This document shows positions 1 to 9,921 of a stretch of 64,000 bases of DNA, piece by piece. Every line of letters begins with the position of its first letter. The stretch's first letter is position 1. Source of the stretch: Pseudomonadota bacterium (GTDB lineage Bacteria > Campylobacterota > Campylobacteria > Campylobacterales > Sulfurospirillaceae). The DNA is taken from the NCBI GenBank assembly GCA_017860615.1, contig JAGDMU010000003.1:51143-115142 (forward strand), given 5' to 3'. Under the pieces are notes generated by a model. The model ran no database searches, was not told the origin of the DNA, and saw nothing but the letters and a program-made list of their open reading frames with translations. The translations under genes were made by a program, and so were the position numbers.

Positions 1-2
1 AT

Positions 3-497
3 GTCAATCCAAGACACCTTGATGCGGTTATTTTAAAATTGGAGCAAATGGGCTTCAAAATTGATGAAACAGAAACGACACTGACGATTCATCCAGCGGA
101 AAAAATCTTGCCATCCGACATCGAAACGACCGAATACCCAGGTTTTCCAACCGATCTTCAAGCACAATTTATGACTCTGTGTACGCAAGCCAAAGGAACC
201 AGCATCATCGATGAGCGTCTCTTTGAAAACCGTTTTATGCACGTGAGTGAGCTTTCGCGTATGGGTGCAAACATCAAGCTTAAGGGTCATAGTGCAACGG
301 TTGAAGGCAAAATGAAGCTCAATGCAGCAGACGTTATGGCAACGGATTTAAGAGCAAGTTCTGCGCTTATTTTAGCAGCACTTGTAGCAGAAGGTACTAC
401 CAAAATTCATAGAATTTATCACCTTGATCGTGGTTACGAAGATTTAGAAGGTAAATTTTCTAAATTAGGTGCTCATATCGAGAGACTTGAGGAGTAG
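3..497 (+). CDS. murA: UDP-N-acetylglucosamine 1-carboxyvinyltransferase (MurA), C-terminal part, truncated by window start
   Basis: Frame open from base 3; motifs [56 protein letters not shown] typical of MurA. Confidence 0.93.
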   Translation, partial: VNPRHLDAVILKLEQMGFKIDETETTLTIHPAEKILPSDIETTEYPGFPTDLQAQFMTLCTQAKGTSIIDERLFENRFMHVSELSRMGANIKLKGHSATVEGKMKLNAADVMATDLRASSALILAALVAEGTTKIHRIYHLDRGYEDLEGKFSKLGAHIERLEE

Positions 498-500
498 AAG

Positions 501-1697
501 ATGAGCAAAGAGCAAGCAGTGAGTTTTGATGATGCAATAAGCCTTAGTCTTGAGCTTGCGACAACAAAACCTCATAGAGCATGGGTGAGTATTTTTGATG
601 CTTTGGGAAGAACACTTGCACGAGAGATTACGTGTAAAAAAAATCTCCCTTCGTATAATAATGCTGCGATGGATGGTTTTGCGTTCAAATATCACGAAGA
701 GGTAGCCGAACTTCAGATAAAAACCACCATACTTGCTGGCAGTGTAGTAGAAGCATGTTTGGCGGAAAATGAGTGTTATAAAATCATGACAGGGGCAAAA
801 GTTCCTGATGATGCCGATACCATCATTCCTTTTGAAGATTGCACTTTTTACGATGAAACCAAAGCTGTGTTGCCTTCTTCCATTAAAAAAGGTAATGCTT
901 TACGTCTTAAAGGGGAAGAAGAACGTATTGGCTCTATTTTGTTGGCTGAAGGCACATGTTTAAACTCACGTGATATCGCGCTTCTTGCCTCACAGGGTAT
1001 TAGCATGGTTGAAGTGTATAAAAAGCTTCAGATTGCTGTTTTTTCCACAGGTGATGAACTTAAATCGCCTTGGGAAAGCGCCAGTGAAGATGAAATTTAT
1101 GATATTAATGCCCTCTCTTTAATCTCTTTACTCGCAGAGCATGGCTTCGTTGCACACAGTTGTGGCGTTATTCCTGATAATCTGGAAGCAGCTACAGCCT
1201 ATTTTGCACGTATGAAACAGTACGATGTTTTGGTTACCAGTGGTGGTGTTAGTATGGGAGAAGCGGATTTTATAGAACGTGCACTTCTTGCCAATGGATT
1301 TACCGCCTCTTTTCATGGGATTAATATTAAGCCTGGAAAACCAACGATGATGGGTAAAATGGGCGAAACAATTGTTGCTTCAATGCCAGGAAATCCACTT
1401 GCTGCATACGTGAATGCCTTTTTATTTTTAATTCCTGTTCTTAAAAAATTTCAAGGTCAAAAAAAATTTAACTTCAGTACTATTCATGCTCGTAATGCCG
1501 AAGCTTTTAACGTCAAATCAGGACGTGTAAACCTTGTTTTAGGATCTTTCAAAGATGGAGTATTTCATGTTTTTGGTGCTAATAAATATGGCTCAGGAAT
1601 GGTAAAACCCCTTGTAAGTAGTAATGCATTGTGGATTAGTGACGAAAAAACAAGTAATATTGAAGCCGAACAGGAGCTGAACATTTTATTATTCTAG
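501..1697 (+). CDS. moeA: Molybdopterin molybdenumtransferase MoeA
   Basis: 398 aa; NNAAMDGFA, KIMTGAKVPDDADTIIPFE, STGDEL, TSGGVSMGEADF, KPGKPTMMG, PGNPLAA motifs. Confidence 0.93.
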   Translation: MSKEQAVSFDDAISLSLELATTKPHRAWVSIFDALGRTLAREITCKKNLPSYNNAAMDGFAFKYHEEVAELQIKTTILAGSVVEACLAENECYKIMTGAKVPDDADTIIPFEDCTFYDETKAVLPSSIKKGNALRLKGEEERIGSILLAEGTCLNSRDIALLASQGISMVEVYKKLQIAVFSTGDELKSPWESASEDEIYDINALSLISLLAEHGFVAHSCGVIPDNLEAATAYFARMKQYDVLVTSGGVSMGEADFIERALLANGFTASFHGINIKPGKPTMMGKMGETIVASMPGNPLAAYVNAFLFLIPVLKKFQGQKKFNFSTIHARNAEAFNVKSGRVNLVLGSFKDGVFHVFGANKYGSGMVKPLVSSNALWISDEKTSNIEAEQELNILLF

Positions 1698-1816
1698 AAT
1701 TTTATTTTAACATTCAAGAGGTTTTCTTTTGACATTAGTTTAAAAAACTTGACCTTTTGATGTTTTTTTCGATAACATGGCAACACAAAAAATGGCAAGT
1801 GCTACACTAAAGGTAT

Positions 1817-3445
1817 GTGATGTTTAACGAAATAAAGATCTCGACGAAACTGCTTTTTATATCCATTGTAACCGTCCTTGGTTTGATTATTCTCTCTTAT
1901 GTGAGTATTAATTCAAGCATTATTGGCAAAAATTCGCTAGAAACCATTTATGAAAAAAATGTGGTTCCTGATAGTGAAATTAGTGCAGCACGTGATCATT
2001 TTGAGATGATTCTAAATGATCTTATTCATGTCACCAGTGAGTTTTTACCTACAGGACAGGCAAAAGAGCGTCTTCCTTTGATTGAAAAGAACATGAAAGC
2101 GTTTTTTGAAAAGGCTTTGAAGAGTGATTTTTATGCTGAACCAACACTCAATCAAAATCTTCATGAAGCGTATGAGCGTTACAGTCAGAAAATCGCACCC
2201 AAATATCAGCGTATCTATGAGCTTTATGTTAAAGACAATCGTGAAGACATTGGCGATATGGCGGTTGAAATTGAAGCCGATTGTAAATACATTGCACAGC
2301 GTTTCGATAACATCTCAAAATTTACCACCCAACGTGTCAAAGACATTAGCGTGCAAATCAGTGCTAAACTTAAACAAAATCTCTACCTTGTCATTGTCAT
2401 CTCTTCCCTAATTTTAGTGATTACTTCTGGTTTGTTATTTGCCATTACACGTTATATTGTAAAGCGCATTGCGCGCATAGGAGAGCATTTATCGGAGATT
2501 ACACAAGACTTAGCGCTTAACCGCCCTATTGTGGTTGCCAATAAAGATGAAATTGGGCACATCAGTGAAAACCTTAACACACTTCTAAGTACTCTTCAAC
2601 AAGCGTTGATCAAAGCAAAAATGACAATGACCTCAAATTCAGAAATCAATAAAAGTATGCAAACGTTTGCGCATACGATTACGAATGTTGCCGAAAATCA
2701 AGATCGTATTGTGGATAATGTCAAAAAACTCACTTCTAAAATCAATAAAGAGTTACAAGAGTCTCGTGATATCTCAGAAACGTCTGCAACGTATATGAAA
2801 GAAGATTATGCAATGTTGGATCAAATGATTGTTACTTTGGATGAAATTGTTGAAAGTATCAATCGTGTGAGTCAAGATGAACAGCATATTTCTACCCAGA
2901 TGAATAATCTTGCAGAGCAGACGACTCAAATTCGCTCTGTTCTTGAAATGATTAAAGATATTGCTGATCAAACCAATCTTTTAGCGCTTAATGCCGCCAT
3001 TGAGGCTGCACGTGCAGGTGAACATGGGCGAGGTTTTGCTGTGGTTGCGGATGAAGTACGAAAATTGGCAGAGCGAACCCAAAAATCACTCTCTGAGATA
3101 GATGTGACGATTAGCGTTGTCGTACAAAGTGTCTCTAGTGCAAGTGAGAACATCAAAGAAAATAGCCAAAAAGTCGTTGATTTGAATGAAAATGCTATCA
3201 AAATTTCATCATTAGCCAATGAGACAAAGGAAAAAACGGCTAAAAGTTTAGAAATCACCAATATTGCCTATAAAAAAGCACTCAGCATCACACAAGAGAT
3301 TGATCATCTCACGCAAGGTGTGGAAGAAGCGACAGGGCTTGCACATGAAAATAAAAAGATTGCTGATAATTTGATGCAAGTATCAAGCAGTCTTAATCTA
3401 TCAACGGCAGAATTAGAGCAAGAAATCACCATTTTTAAGGTATAA
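1817..3445 (+). CDS. Methyl-accepting chemotaxis protein with N-terminal TM, ~150 aa periplasmic region, HAMP-like region
   Basis: 542 aa; signalling hairpin [43 protein letters not shown]. Confidence 0.93.
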   Translation: MMFNEIKISTKLLFISIVTVLGLIILSYVSINSSIIGKNSLETIYEKNVVPDSEISAARDHFEMILNDLIHVTSEFLPTGQAKERLPLIEKNMKAFFEKALKSDFYAEPTLNQNLHEAYERYSQKIAPKYQRIYELYVKDNREDIGDMAVEIEADCKYIAQRFDNISKFTTQRVKDISVQISAKLKQNLYLVIVISSLILVITSGLLFAITRYIVKRIARIGEHLSEITQDLALNRPIVVANKDEIGHISENLNTLLSTLQQALIKAKMTMTSNSEINKSMQTFAHTITNVAENQDRIVDNVKKLTSKINKELQESRDISETSATYMKEDYAMLDQMIVTLDEIVESINRVSQDEQHISTQMNNLAEQTTQIRSVLEMIKDIADQTNLLALNAAIEAARAGEHGRGFAVVADEVRKLAERTQKSLSEIDVTISVVVQSVSSASENIKENSQKVVDLNENAIKISSLANETKEKTAKSLEITNIAYKKALSITQEIDHLTQGVEEATGLAHENKKIADNLMQVSSSLNLSTAELEQEITIFKV

Positions 3446-3501
3446 AATTGCTATCTAAGCCCTTTAAAATCTATTTGTGCTACAATTGTAGTCCAAATAG
3501 A

Positions 3502-3529
3502 TTGACATAAAGGGTTTTTTTTGGTAGAA
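3502..3529 (+). promoter_or_regulatory. Putative sigma70 promoter for tRNA-Gly: TTGACA (3502-3507) N16 TAGAAT (3524-3529)
   Basis: Near-consensus -35/-10 with 16 nt spacing, 13 nt before the tRNA 5' end. Confidence 0.6.
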
Positions 3530-3542
3530 TTCCGTCCGTTTT

Positions 3543-3617
3543 GCGGGAATAGCTCAGTGGTAGAGCACAACCTTGCCAAGGTTGGGGTCGCGAGTTCGAA
3601 CCTCGTTTCCCGCTCCA
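3543..3617 (+). tRNA. tRNA-Gly(GCC), CCA encoded
   Basis: Acceptor GCGGGAA/TTCCCGC, D-arm AGCTCAGTGGTAGAGC, anticodon loop with GCC, T-loop GGTTCGAA-type (GAGTTCGAACCTC), CCA at 3615-3617. Confidence 0.96.
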
Positions 3618-4507
3618 TTTTATTTTTACTCCTTTTTATTTCTTCCCTTGTTTCACAACCTCTTTATATTGATAAAACATATTGTATTGAAGAAGATACA
3701 CTTAGAGCCTCTTTCTTTGGCTACCAAAGCAATGATAATCCCATTATTGTTACCATTCCCAAAGAACGCACACATTATAGTGTTCCTACTAACACGATAC
3801 GCTCTGCCTTTAGCGATCGCAATGTGACGATTATTGATAGCAGTGATGGCGTTGTTATTTTCAAACGTAATTGCACTTTAATGGGCAAAGCAGATGCCAT
3901 TGAAGAAGCTTTCTTAAAAAAATTTCAAGAAGTTGCACCTTCTGTGATGATTGATGAAAAGCCGCGTATCTCCATTAAAACTTCTCTACCTGCTGATTTT
4001 AAACGTTATGAGCTTGTCGATATTCATATCTCTGATGCTATGCTTAAGCGAAACAGTGGCTCATTCGTAGCTATTTTTAAAGTCGGTGATCGTGAGAAAA
4101 AGCTCTATTTTACCTATGAGATAAATGCTAAGGTGAAGGTGTTTAAAGCGAAACGTAATTTGCTTAACGGTAAAATCCTCACAAACGATGACTACGAGAG
4201 TGTTTGGGTGAGTTTAGATACTCCTCCCACAAGAGCCATTCTTAATGAAATACCCCAAAATGTTGTCATAAAAAATGGCATTAAAGAGGGGCAAATCTTG
4301 ACAGATTTTCACTTTGATGTTAAAAAAGTACTGAGTAAAAAAGAGAGCATTAAAGCTTTATTTAAAGAAGAAGGATTGGTGATCGAGGTTCAAGCAACAC
4401 TTTTAGAAGATGGTAATGTGGGAGATATTGTCAAAATTAAAACAGAACAAGGCAAAATTTTGAATGCAAAAATTCTATCGCGCCATGAAGCGATCATACT
4501 CGAATGA
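3557..4507 (+). CDS. flgA: Flagellar basal body P-ring formation protein FlgA; start uncertain (frame runs through tRNA-Gly; GTG at 3557 inside the tRNA or non-canonical ATT at 3617)
   Basis: SAF-type domain with C-terminal pattern [18 protein letters not shown]...[29 protein letters not shown]; hydrophobic signal-like segment [13 protein letters not shown] directly after the tRNA; flgA-ubiX-coaD-tmk order. Confidence 0.8.
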   Translation: MVEHNLAKVGVASSNLVSRSILFLLLFISSLVSQPLYIDKTYCIEEDTLRASFFGYQSNDNPIIVTIPKERTHYSVPTNTIRSAFSDRNVTIIDSSDGVVIFKRNCTLMGKADAIEEAFLKKFQEVAPSVMIDEKPRISIKTSLPADFKRYELVDIHISDAMLKRNSGSFVAIFKVGDREKKLYFTYEINAKVKVFKAKRNLLNGKILTNDDYESVWVSLDTPPTRAILNEIPQNVVIKNGIKEGQILTDFHFDVKKVLSKKESIKALFKEEGLVIEVQATLLEDGNVGDIVKIKTEQGKILNAKILSRHEAIILE

Positions 4508-5031
4508 AGCGTATTATTGTCGGCATTAGTGGTGCCAGTGGTGTAGAACTTGGTCTCTCTTTTATTAAAGCACTTCCTGCTGAAATTGGAAAATACATTA
4601 TCATCTCTGATCATGCTAAAGTTGTTTTTGCTCAAGAAGCCAATACGTTTTTACTTGATGATAAAAACATTGGTGCGGTTACGGCTTCGGGTTCTTTTAA
4701 GTGTGATGCTATGGCGATTATTCCTTGCAGCATGAATACACTAGCTAAAATTACGCATGGTATTGCTGACAATCTTTTAACCCGAACTGCGAGCGTTATG
4801 ATAAAAGAAAAGCGCCCTCTTCTTCTCGCCCCTCGTGAGATGCCTTTTTCGGCCATTGCATTGGAAAATATGCTGAAACTTTCCATGCTTGGCATACATA
4901 TTGCACCTCCTGTGATGGGCTATTATGCAAAAGCTTCTAGCCTTGAAGATATGGAGAAGTTTTTGATTGGTAAGTGGTTTGATCTTTTAGGAATCGAACA
5001 CAATCTTTTTCAACGTTGGGAGGGAGCATGA
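4504..5031 (+). CDS. ubiX: Flavin prenyltransferase UbiX
   Basis: IIVGISGASGVELG, CSMNTLAKITHGIADNLLTRTASVMIKEKRPLLLAPREMPFS. Confidence 0.92.
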   Translation: MKRIIVGISGASGVELGLSFIKALPAEIGKYIIISDHAKVVFAQEANTFLLDDKNIGAVTASGSFKCDAMAIIPCSMNTLAKITHGIADNLLTRTASVMIKEKRPLLLAPREMPFSAIALENMLKLSMLGIHIAPPVMGYYAKASSLEDMEKFLIGKWFDLLGIEHNLFQRWEGA

Positions 5032-5510
5032 GAGTTGCCATTTATCCAGGGACTTTTGATCCTATTACCAATGGTCATATGGATGTTATTAAGCGTGCCA
5101 AAAAACTTTTTGATAAGGTTTTAGTTGCTGTTGCTACCTCCGAAGAAAAACGCCCTATGTTTGACACCAATACACGTGTTGAAATGGTTCAAGCTGCCAT
5201 TGCAGATATGGAAGGGGTTGAAGTTGAACCTTTTGATAATCTTTTGGTAAGTTTTTCTAAAGAGAAAAATATTCGCGTGATGATCAGAGGACTTAGAGCG
5301 GTAAGTGACTTTGAATTTGAACTTCAAATGGGCTACGCAAATGCTTCTTTATGGAGTGAAATTGAGACCGTTTATCTTATGCCAAGCCTTAAAAATGCGT
5401 TTATTAGTTCATCGGTTGTGCGCTCCATCGCAAAACATGGTGGTGATGTTTCTCATTTAGTACCGAGTGCTGTTTTACCTTATTTGCAAAGTAGATTTAC
5501 ATGTATGTGA
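5028..5510 (+). CDS. coaD: Phosphopantetheine adenylyltransferase
   Basis: MRVAIYPGTFDPITNGHMDVIKRA; MIRGLRAVSDFEFELQM; ISSSVVRSIAKHGGDVS. Confidence 0.95.
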   Translation: MRVAIYPGTFDPITNGHMDVIKRAKKLFDKVLVAVATSEEKRPMFDTNTRVEMVQAAIADMEGVEVEPFDNLLVSFSKEKNIRVMIRGLRAVSDFEFELQMGYANASLWSEIETVYLMPSLKNAFISSSVVRSIAKHGGDVSHLVPSAVLPYLQSRFTCM

Positions 5511-6085
5511 TTTTTGAAGGAATTGATACGACAGGCAAAAGTACACAAGTTGCCCTTTTTGCTCAAAGAAATAAAAATGTTTTAGCAACCAAAGAACCTG
5601 GTGGTACACCGACTGGGTTGAAGTTTCGTGAAATGCTGTTGGGTGGAGAGCTTAAAAGCTCTTTTAATGCGGAGTTGTTTCTTTTCTTAGCAGACCGTGC
5701 TTTGCATTATGACAGCGTTGTTAAGCCCGCTCGTCATGAGCGCTTAGTGATCAGTGATCGTGGTTTTTTATCGGGAATTGCATATGCTTGTGCTAATCAC
5801 AGCGATGTGGATGGTGAGTTTCTTCTGAATATGAACCGCTTGGCATTAGAAGAAAACTATCCTGAAAAAATCGTTCTTTTTTTAACCAATGAAACACTTA
5901 TAAAGTCACGACTTGGAAATAAAGAGCATGATGCAATTGAAGAACGTGGTGTAAGCTATTTGTTACGTATTCAAGATATAATGCGTCGCGTTGTTAAAAC
6001 CTTACCGATTCAGGTTTTAGAAGTCGATGCTTCATTAGATATTGAAACAATTTATACACAGATTGAGGAATTTTTAAATGATTAA
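5501..6085 (+). CDS. tmk: Thymidylate kinase
   Basis: MYVIFEGIDTTGKSTQ P-loop, TKEPGGTPTG, ISDRGFLSGIAYA; overlaps coaD end. Confidence 0.93.
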   Translation: MYVIFEGIDTTGKSTQVALFAQRNKNVLATKEPGGTPTGLKFREMLLGGELKSSFNAELFLFLADRALHYDSVVKPARHERLVISDRGFLSGIAYACANHSDVDGEFLLNMNRLALEENYPEKIVLFLTNETLIKSRLGNKEHDAIEERGVSYLLRIQDIMRRVVKTLPIQVLEVDASLDIETIYTQIEEFLND

Positions 6086-7286
6086 TGCATTACGTGGAAT
6101 GAAAGATACACTCTCTCCACACAGTGAAATCTATCAACATATTATTGAGACGTGCACGTGCATTGCCCAAAATTATGGTTTTTCATTTATTGAAACACCT
6201 ATTTTGGAAGAGACCGCACTTTTTAAACGCAGTGTAGGTGAGAGCAGTGATATCGTCGGCAAAGAGATGTATCAGTTCATTGATAAAGGTGAAAACGATG
6301 TCTGTTTACGCCCTGAAGGAACTGCTGGCATTGTAAGAGCTTTTGTACAACAAAAATTTGATAAAGCGGGTGGCAACAGACGCTTTTTTTATCATGGACC
6401 GATGTTCCGCTATGAACGACCACAAAAAGGTCGATTACGTCAATTTCACCAGTTTGGTGCAGAGAGTTTTGGTGAAAGCGATGTCAGAGAAGATGCAACG
6501 ATTATTTTGATGATTAGAGCGATGTTTGATGCTCTTGGCATTGGTTTTAGCTTAGAGATTAACTCGCTTGGTTGTCCAGCGTGTATGCCGCAGTATCGTA
6601 CCACTTTAGTCAAGTTTTTAGAGACACGCGAAGGTTTATGTGAAGATTGTGAAAGAAGAAAGCTGACCAACCCTATTCGTGTGCTTGATTGTAAAAATGA
6701 ACACTGCAAACTATTGCTTACTGATGCGCCATTGATAGTGGATCATTTATGTTCACCATGTAAAGATGATTTTGAAATACTCAAAGGCATTTTAGACCAG
6801 TTTGGTGTTTCTTATGTGGTCAATCCTAAGCTGGTTCGGGGGCTTGATTATTACTCCAAAACAGCTTTTGAATTTGTGAGCAATGAAATTGGTGCACAAA
6901 GTGCTATTGCAGGTGGCGGACGTTATGACCGTTTGGTTGAGTTCTTGGATGGAAAATCAACGCCTGCCGTTGGTTTTGCAATGGGAATTGAGCGCTTGAT
7001 GGAACTTGTGAAAATGCCAGAAGTGAAACGCGAAGGATACTACATCGGAGCATTATGTGATGAAGCGTTAGATGTTGTTTTTGACCTTGTTGATCGTAAA
7101 CGCCAAACAGCAAAAGTTTTAACCGATTATGATGCTAAATCACTGAAAAATCATCTTAAAATTGCCGATAAAAACTATGTAAAATTTTGTGTATGTATCG
7201 GTGAAGATGAGCTTTCAAAGCAGACAATTTGGATGAAAGATTTAGAAACAAAAGAAGAAAAAATTATTAATATTGCGCATTTTTAA
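6078..7286 (+). CDS. hisS: Histidyl-tRNA synthetase
   Basis: ALRGMKDTLSPHS, LRPEGTAGIVRAF, GPMFRYERPQKGRLRQFHQFGAE, VRGLDYYSKTAFE. Confidence 0.95.
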   Translation: MINALRGMKDTLSPHSEIYQHIIETCTCIAQNYGFSFIETPILEETALFKRSVGESSDIVGKEMYQFIDKGENDVCLRPEGTAGIVRAFVQQKFDKAGGNRRFFYHGPMFRYERPQKGRLRQFHQFGAESFGESDVREDATIILMIRAMFDALGIGFSLEINSLGCPACMPQYRTTLVKFLETREGLCEDCERRKLTNPIRVLDCKNEHCKLLLTDAPLIVDHLCSPCKDDFEILKGILDQFGVSYVVNPKLVRGLDYYSKTAFEFVSNEIGAQSAIAGGGRYDRLVEFLDGKSTPAVGFAMGIERLMELVKMPEVKREGYYIGALCDEALDVVFDLVDRKRQTAKVLTDYDAKSLKNHLKIADKNYVKFCVCIGEDELSKQTIWMKDLETKEEKIINIAHF

Positions 7287-7297
7287 GGAGCAAAACA

Positions 7298-9142
7298 TTG
7301 GATTACGGAATTAAAACATGGGGAAACGATAACTTTTTTATCGAAGATGGTAAAGTAAAAGTTAACACAGGCTGCGAGCCTTCTTTAATAGAGATCATAC
7401 AACAAATACGCAAAGATGGTATCCGTGGTCCTATTCTTTTGAGATTTCCTCACTTGATTCAAAAACAGATCCGTATGATTTATAAAAGTTTTGCTGATGC
7501 GAAAAGAGAGTTTGGATACGAAGGTAATTTTAGTGCGGTTTATCCTCTCAAAGTAAATCAATTCCCCAATTTTGTTAAAAACCTTGTCTCTTTGGGGCAA
7601 AAGTATCACTACGGTCTTGAAGCAGGTAGTAAAGCTGAGCTTATTTTAGCAATGGCGTACAATAACCCAGATTCGCCTATTACGGTGAATGGTTTTAAAG
7701 ATAATGAGATGATCTCTTTAGGTTTTATTGCTGCGGAGATGGGTCATGATATCACCCTCACCATCGAAGGACTGAATGAACTTGAAAGCATTATCTCTAT
7801 TGCAAAAGATCGTTTTGGGTGTGTGCCAAACATTGGTCTTCGTATTCGTCTTCATAGCTCAGGCATTGGTATTTGGGCGAAGAGTGGTGGTATTAACTCC
7901 AAATTTGGTTTGACCTCTACGGAGCTTTTAGAAGCGGTTAATATGATTCGCGATGCCAATTTACTCGATAAATTTACGATGATTCATTTTCATATTGGTT
8001 CACAAATTACCGATATTGCTCCTCTAAAAAAAGCACTTCGCGAAGCGGGAAATATTTATGCAGAGCTCTGCCGTATGGGTGCTACGCATCTTAGAGCCAT
8101 CAATTTGGGTGGTGGTTTGGCGGTTGAATACTCACAACACAAAACCACATTGCATAAAAACTATACCTTAAGTGAATATGCTAATGACGTTGTCTATTTA
8201 CTTAAAGACATTGCGACGCAAAAAGGGGTGCATGAACCAGATATTTTCATTGAATCAGGCCGTTTTGTTGCTGCCCATCATGCGGTTCTTATTGCACCTG
8301 TTTTAGAGCTCTTTTCGCAAGAATATACGGATCAAAAACTAAGACTTAAAGAAGTGAACCCTCCTTTGGTTCAAGAGCTGTATGACCTTCTTGGAACGAT
8401 GAACCGTAAAAATGCGCTAGAATTTTTACATGATAGCATTGATCATATGGAATCGCTTTTAACACTTTTTGATTTGGGTTACATCGACCTTCAAGATCGC
8501 TCAAATACCGAGATTTTAGTCAATCTCATTATTAAAAGAGCGGTAGGCTTGGTTGCAGATAAAAAATTTAGTGAGATTTTAGATATTCAAGATCGCGTGC
8601 AAGAGCGCTACTTGGTAAACTTCTCTCTCTTCCAAAGTTTGCCAGATTTTTGGGGCATTGGTCAAACCTTCCCTGTGATGCCACTGGATCGTTTAGATGA
8701 AGTACCAACACGTTCTGCATCACTTTGGGACATCACATGTGATAGTGATGGAGAGATAGGGTTTAACACCGAAACACCCCTCTTCTTACACGATGTAGAC
8801 ATTAAAAACCGCGACTATTTCTTAGGCTTTTTCTTAGTGGGTGCTTATCAAGAGGTATTGGGTATGAAACACAACCTTTTTACTCATCCAACAGAAGCTA
8901 CTATTATCATTGACGATGATGGCTATGAAATTGAAAATATTTTAGAATCCCAAAGCATTAGCGATATTTTAGAAGATCTCGATTATGACATTAAAGAGGT
9001 TCAAGAAAATCTTAATGATCGTATTGAGGCTTCTGACATCATCAGTGAAAAAGAGAAAAAACATATTTTAGGTGAGATTTATCTTTTCTTAAATGACAAT
9101 GGCTATCTTAAAACGATTAACAATGAGGATAATGTGCAATGA
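7298..9142 (+). CDS. speA: Biosynthetic arginine decarboxylase
   Basis: 614 aa; YPLKVNQ, GLEAGSKAELILA, HFHIGSQI, INLGGGLAVEYSQHKTT, ESGRFVAAHHAVL. Confidence 0.94.
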   Translation: MDYGIKTWGNDNFFIEDGKVKVNTGCEPSLIEIIQQIRKDGIRGPILLRFPHLIQKQIRMIYKSFADAKREFGYEGNFSAVYPLKVNQFPNFVKNLVSLGQKYHYGLEAGSKAELILAMAYNNPDSPITVNGFKDNEMISLGFIAAEMGHDITLTIEGLNELESIISIAKDRFGCVPNIGLRIRLHSSGIGIWAKSGGINSKFGLTSTELLEAVNMIRDANLLDKFTMIHFHIGSQITDIAPLKKALREAGNIYAELCRMGATHLRAINLGGGLAVEYSQHKTTLHKNYTLSEYANDVVYLLKDIATQKGVHEPDIFIESGRFVAAHHAVLIAPVLELFSQEYTDQKLRLKEVNPPLVQELYDLLGTMNRKNALEFLHDSIDHMESLLTLFDLGYIDLQDRSNTEILVNLIIKRAVGLVADKKFSEILDIQDRVQERYLVNFSLFQSLPDFWGIGQTFPVMPLDRLDEVPTRSASLWDITCDSDGEIGFNTETPLFLHDVDIKNRDYFLGFFLVGAYQEVLGMKHNLFTHPTEATIIIDDDGYEIENILESQSISDILEDLDYDIKEVQENLNDRIEASDIISEKEKKHILGEIYLFLNDNGYLKTINNEDNVQ

Positions 9143-9852
9143 ACTCCGTCTCTTTGTGGGAAAAAATTAAAGAAGATTTTTCCCAACCGATTCTGCATGA
9201 CCCAGCAATTAACTCTAAAATAGAGCTTTTTTTTAATTATCCAGGCGTTTGGGCTTTAGCAAATTATCGCATCGCACATGCCTTACATCTCAAGGGTTTT
9301 AAAACCCTTGCCCGCGCTATTATGGGCATTTCTCAGATTATTACTAATACCGATATTCATCCTGCATGTACTATTGGGCGCCGTGTCTTTTTAGACCATG
9401 CTTTTGGGGTGGTCATTGGGGAGACTGCGATTGTGGGTGACGATGTTTTAATCTATCAAGGTGTCACTTTAGGTGGAGTGAGTTTAGAACGTGGTGTTAA
9501 ACGCCATCCTACGATTGGAAATCATACGGTTATTGGCTCTGGGGCTAAAATCTTGGGTGATATTATCATAGGCGAGAATTGCCGTATAGGTTCTAATTCT
9601 GTTGTAGTAAAGAGTATTCCTGATGACTCTACTGCTGTCGGAATTCCAGCACGTATCATTGAAAAAGGGCGTGACAAAAGTCCTATGGCACACAATAAAA
9701 TCCCAGATATTAACAAAGAACTTTTTATCTATATGTTTAAACGTATTAAGATTTTGGAAGAAGCTGTGTTAACAACGAACAAAGATCTTAAAATTAAAGA
9801 TGATGAACTCGAAGCCATTTACAAATGTTATTTGGAATCGGTCAAAGAATAA
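9139..9852 (+). CDS. cysE: Serine O-acetyltransferase
   Basis: DIHPACTIGRRVFLDHAFGVVIGETAIVGDDVLIYQGVTLGG left-handed beta-helix. Confidence 0.93.
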   Translation: MNSVSLWEKIKEDFSQPILHDPAINSKIELFFNYPGVWALANYRIAHALHLKGFKTLARAIMGISQIITNTDIHPACTIGRRVFLDHAFGVVIGETAIVGDDVLIYQGVTLGGVSLERGVKRHPTIGNHTVIGSGAKILGDIIIGENCRIGSNSVVVKSIPDDSTAVGIPARIIEKGRDKSPMAHNKIPDINKELFIYMFKRIKILEEAVLTTNKDLKIKDDELEAIYKCYLESVKE

Positions 9853-9885
9853 ATTTTTTTTGGCAAGAAATGATTAATATTTCGC

Positions 9886-9891
9886 TATAAT
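9886..9891 (+). promoter_or_regulatory. Putative -10 box (GCTATAAT) upstream of aspartate aminotransferase
   Basis: TATAAT preceded by GC, 31 nt before the ATG, in an AT-rich intergenic region. Confidence 0.5.
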
Positions 9892-9921
9892 CTGCACGAT
9901 ATTTTTATAGGGGAATGTTTC

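Noticed and set aside
33-290. - strand ORF of 85 aa opposite murA
   Set aside because: Antisense to a clear murA coding region; composition not protein-like
8735-8750. TCACATGTGA in speA
   Set aside because: Shares only the ACATGT core with the enriched palindrome; flanks differ, so not counted
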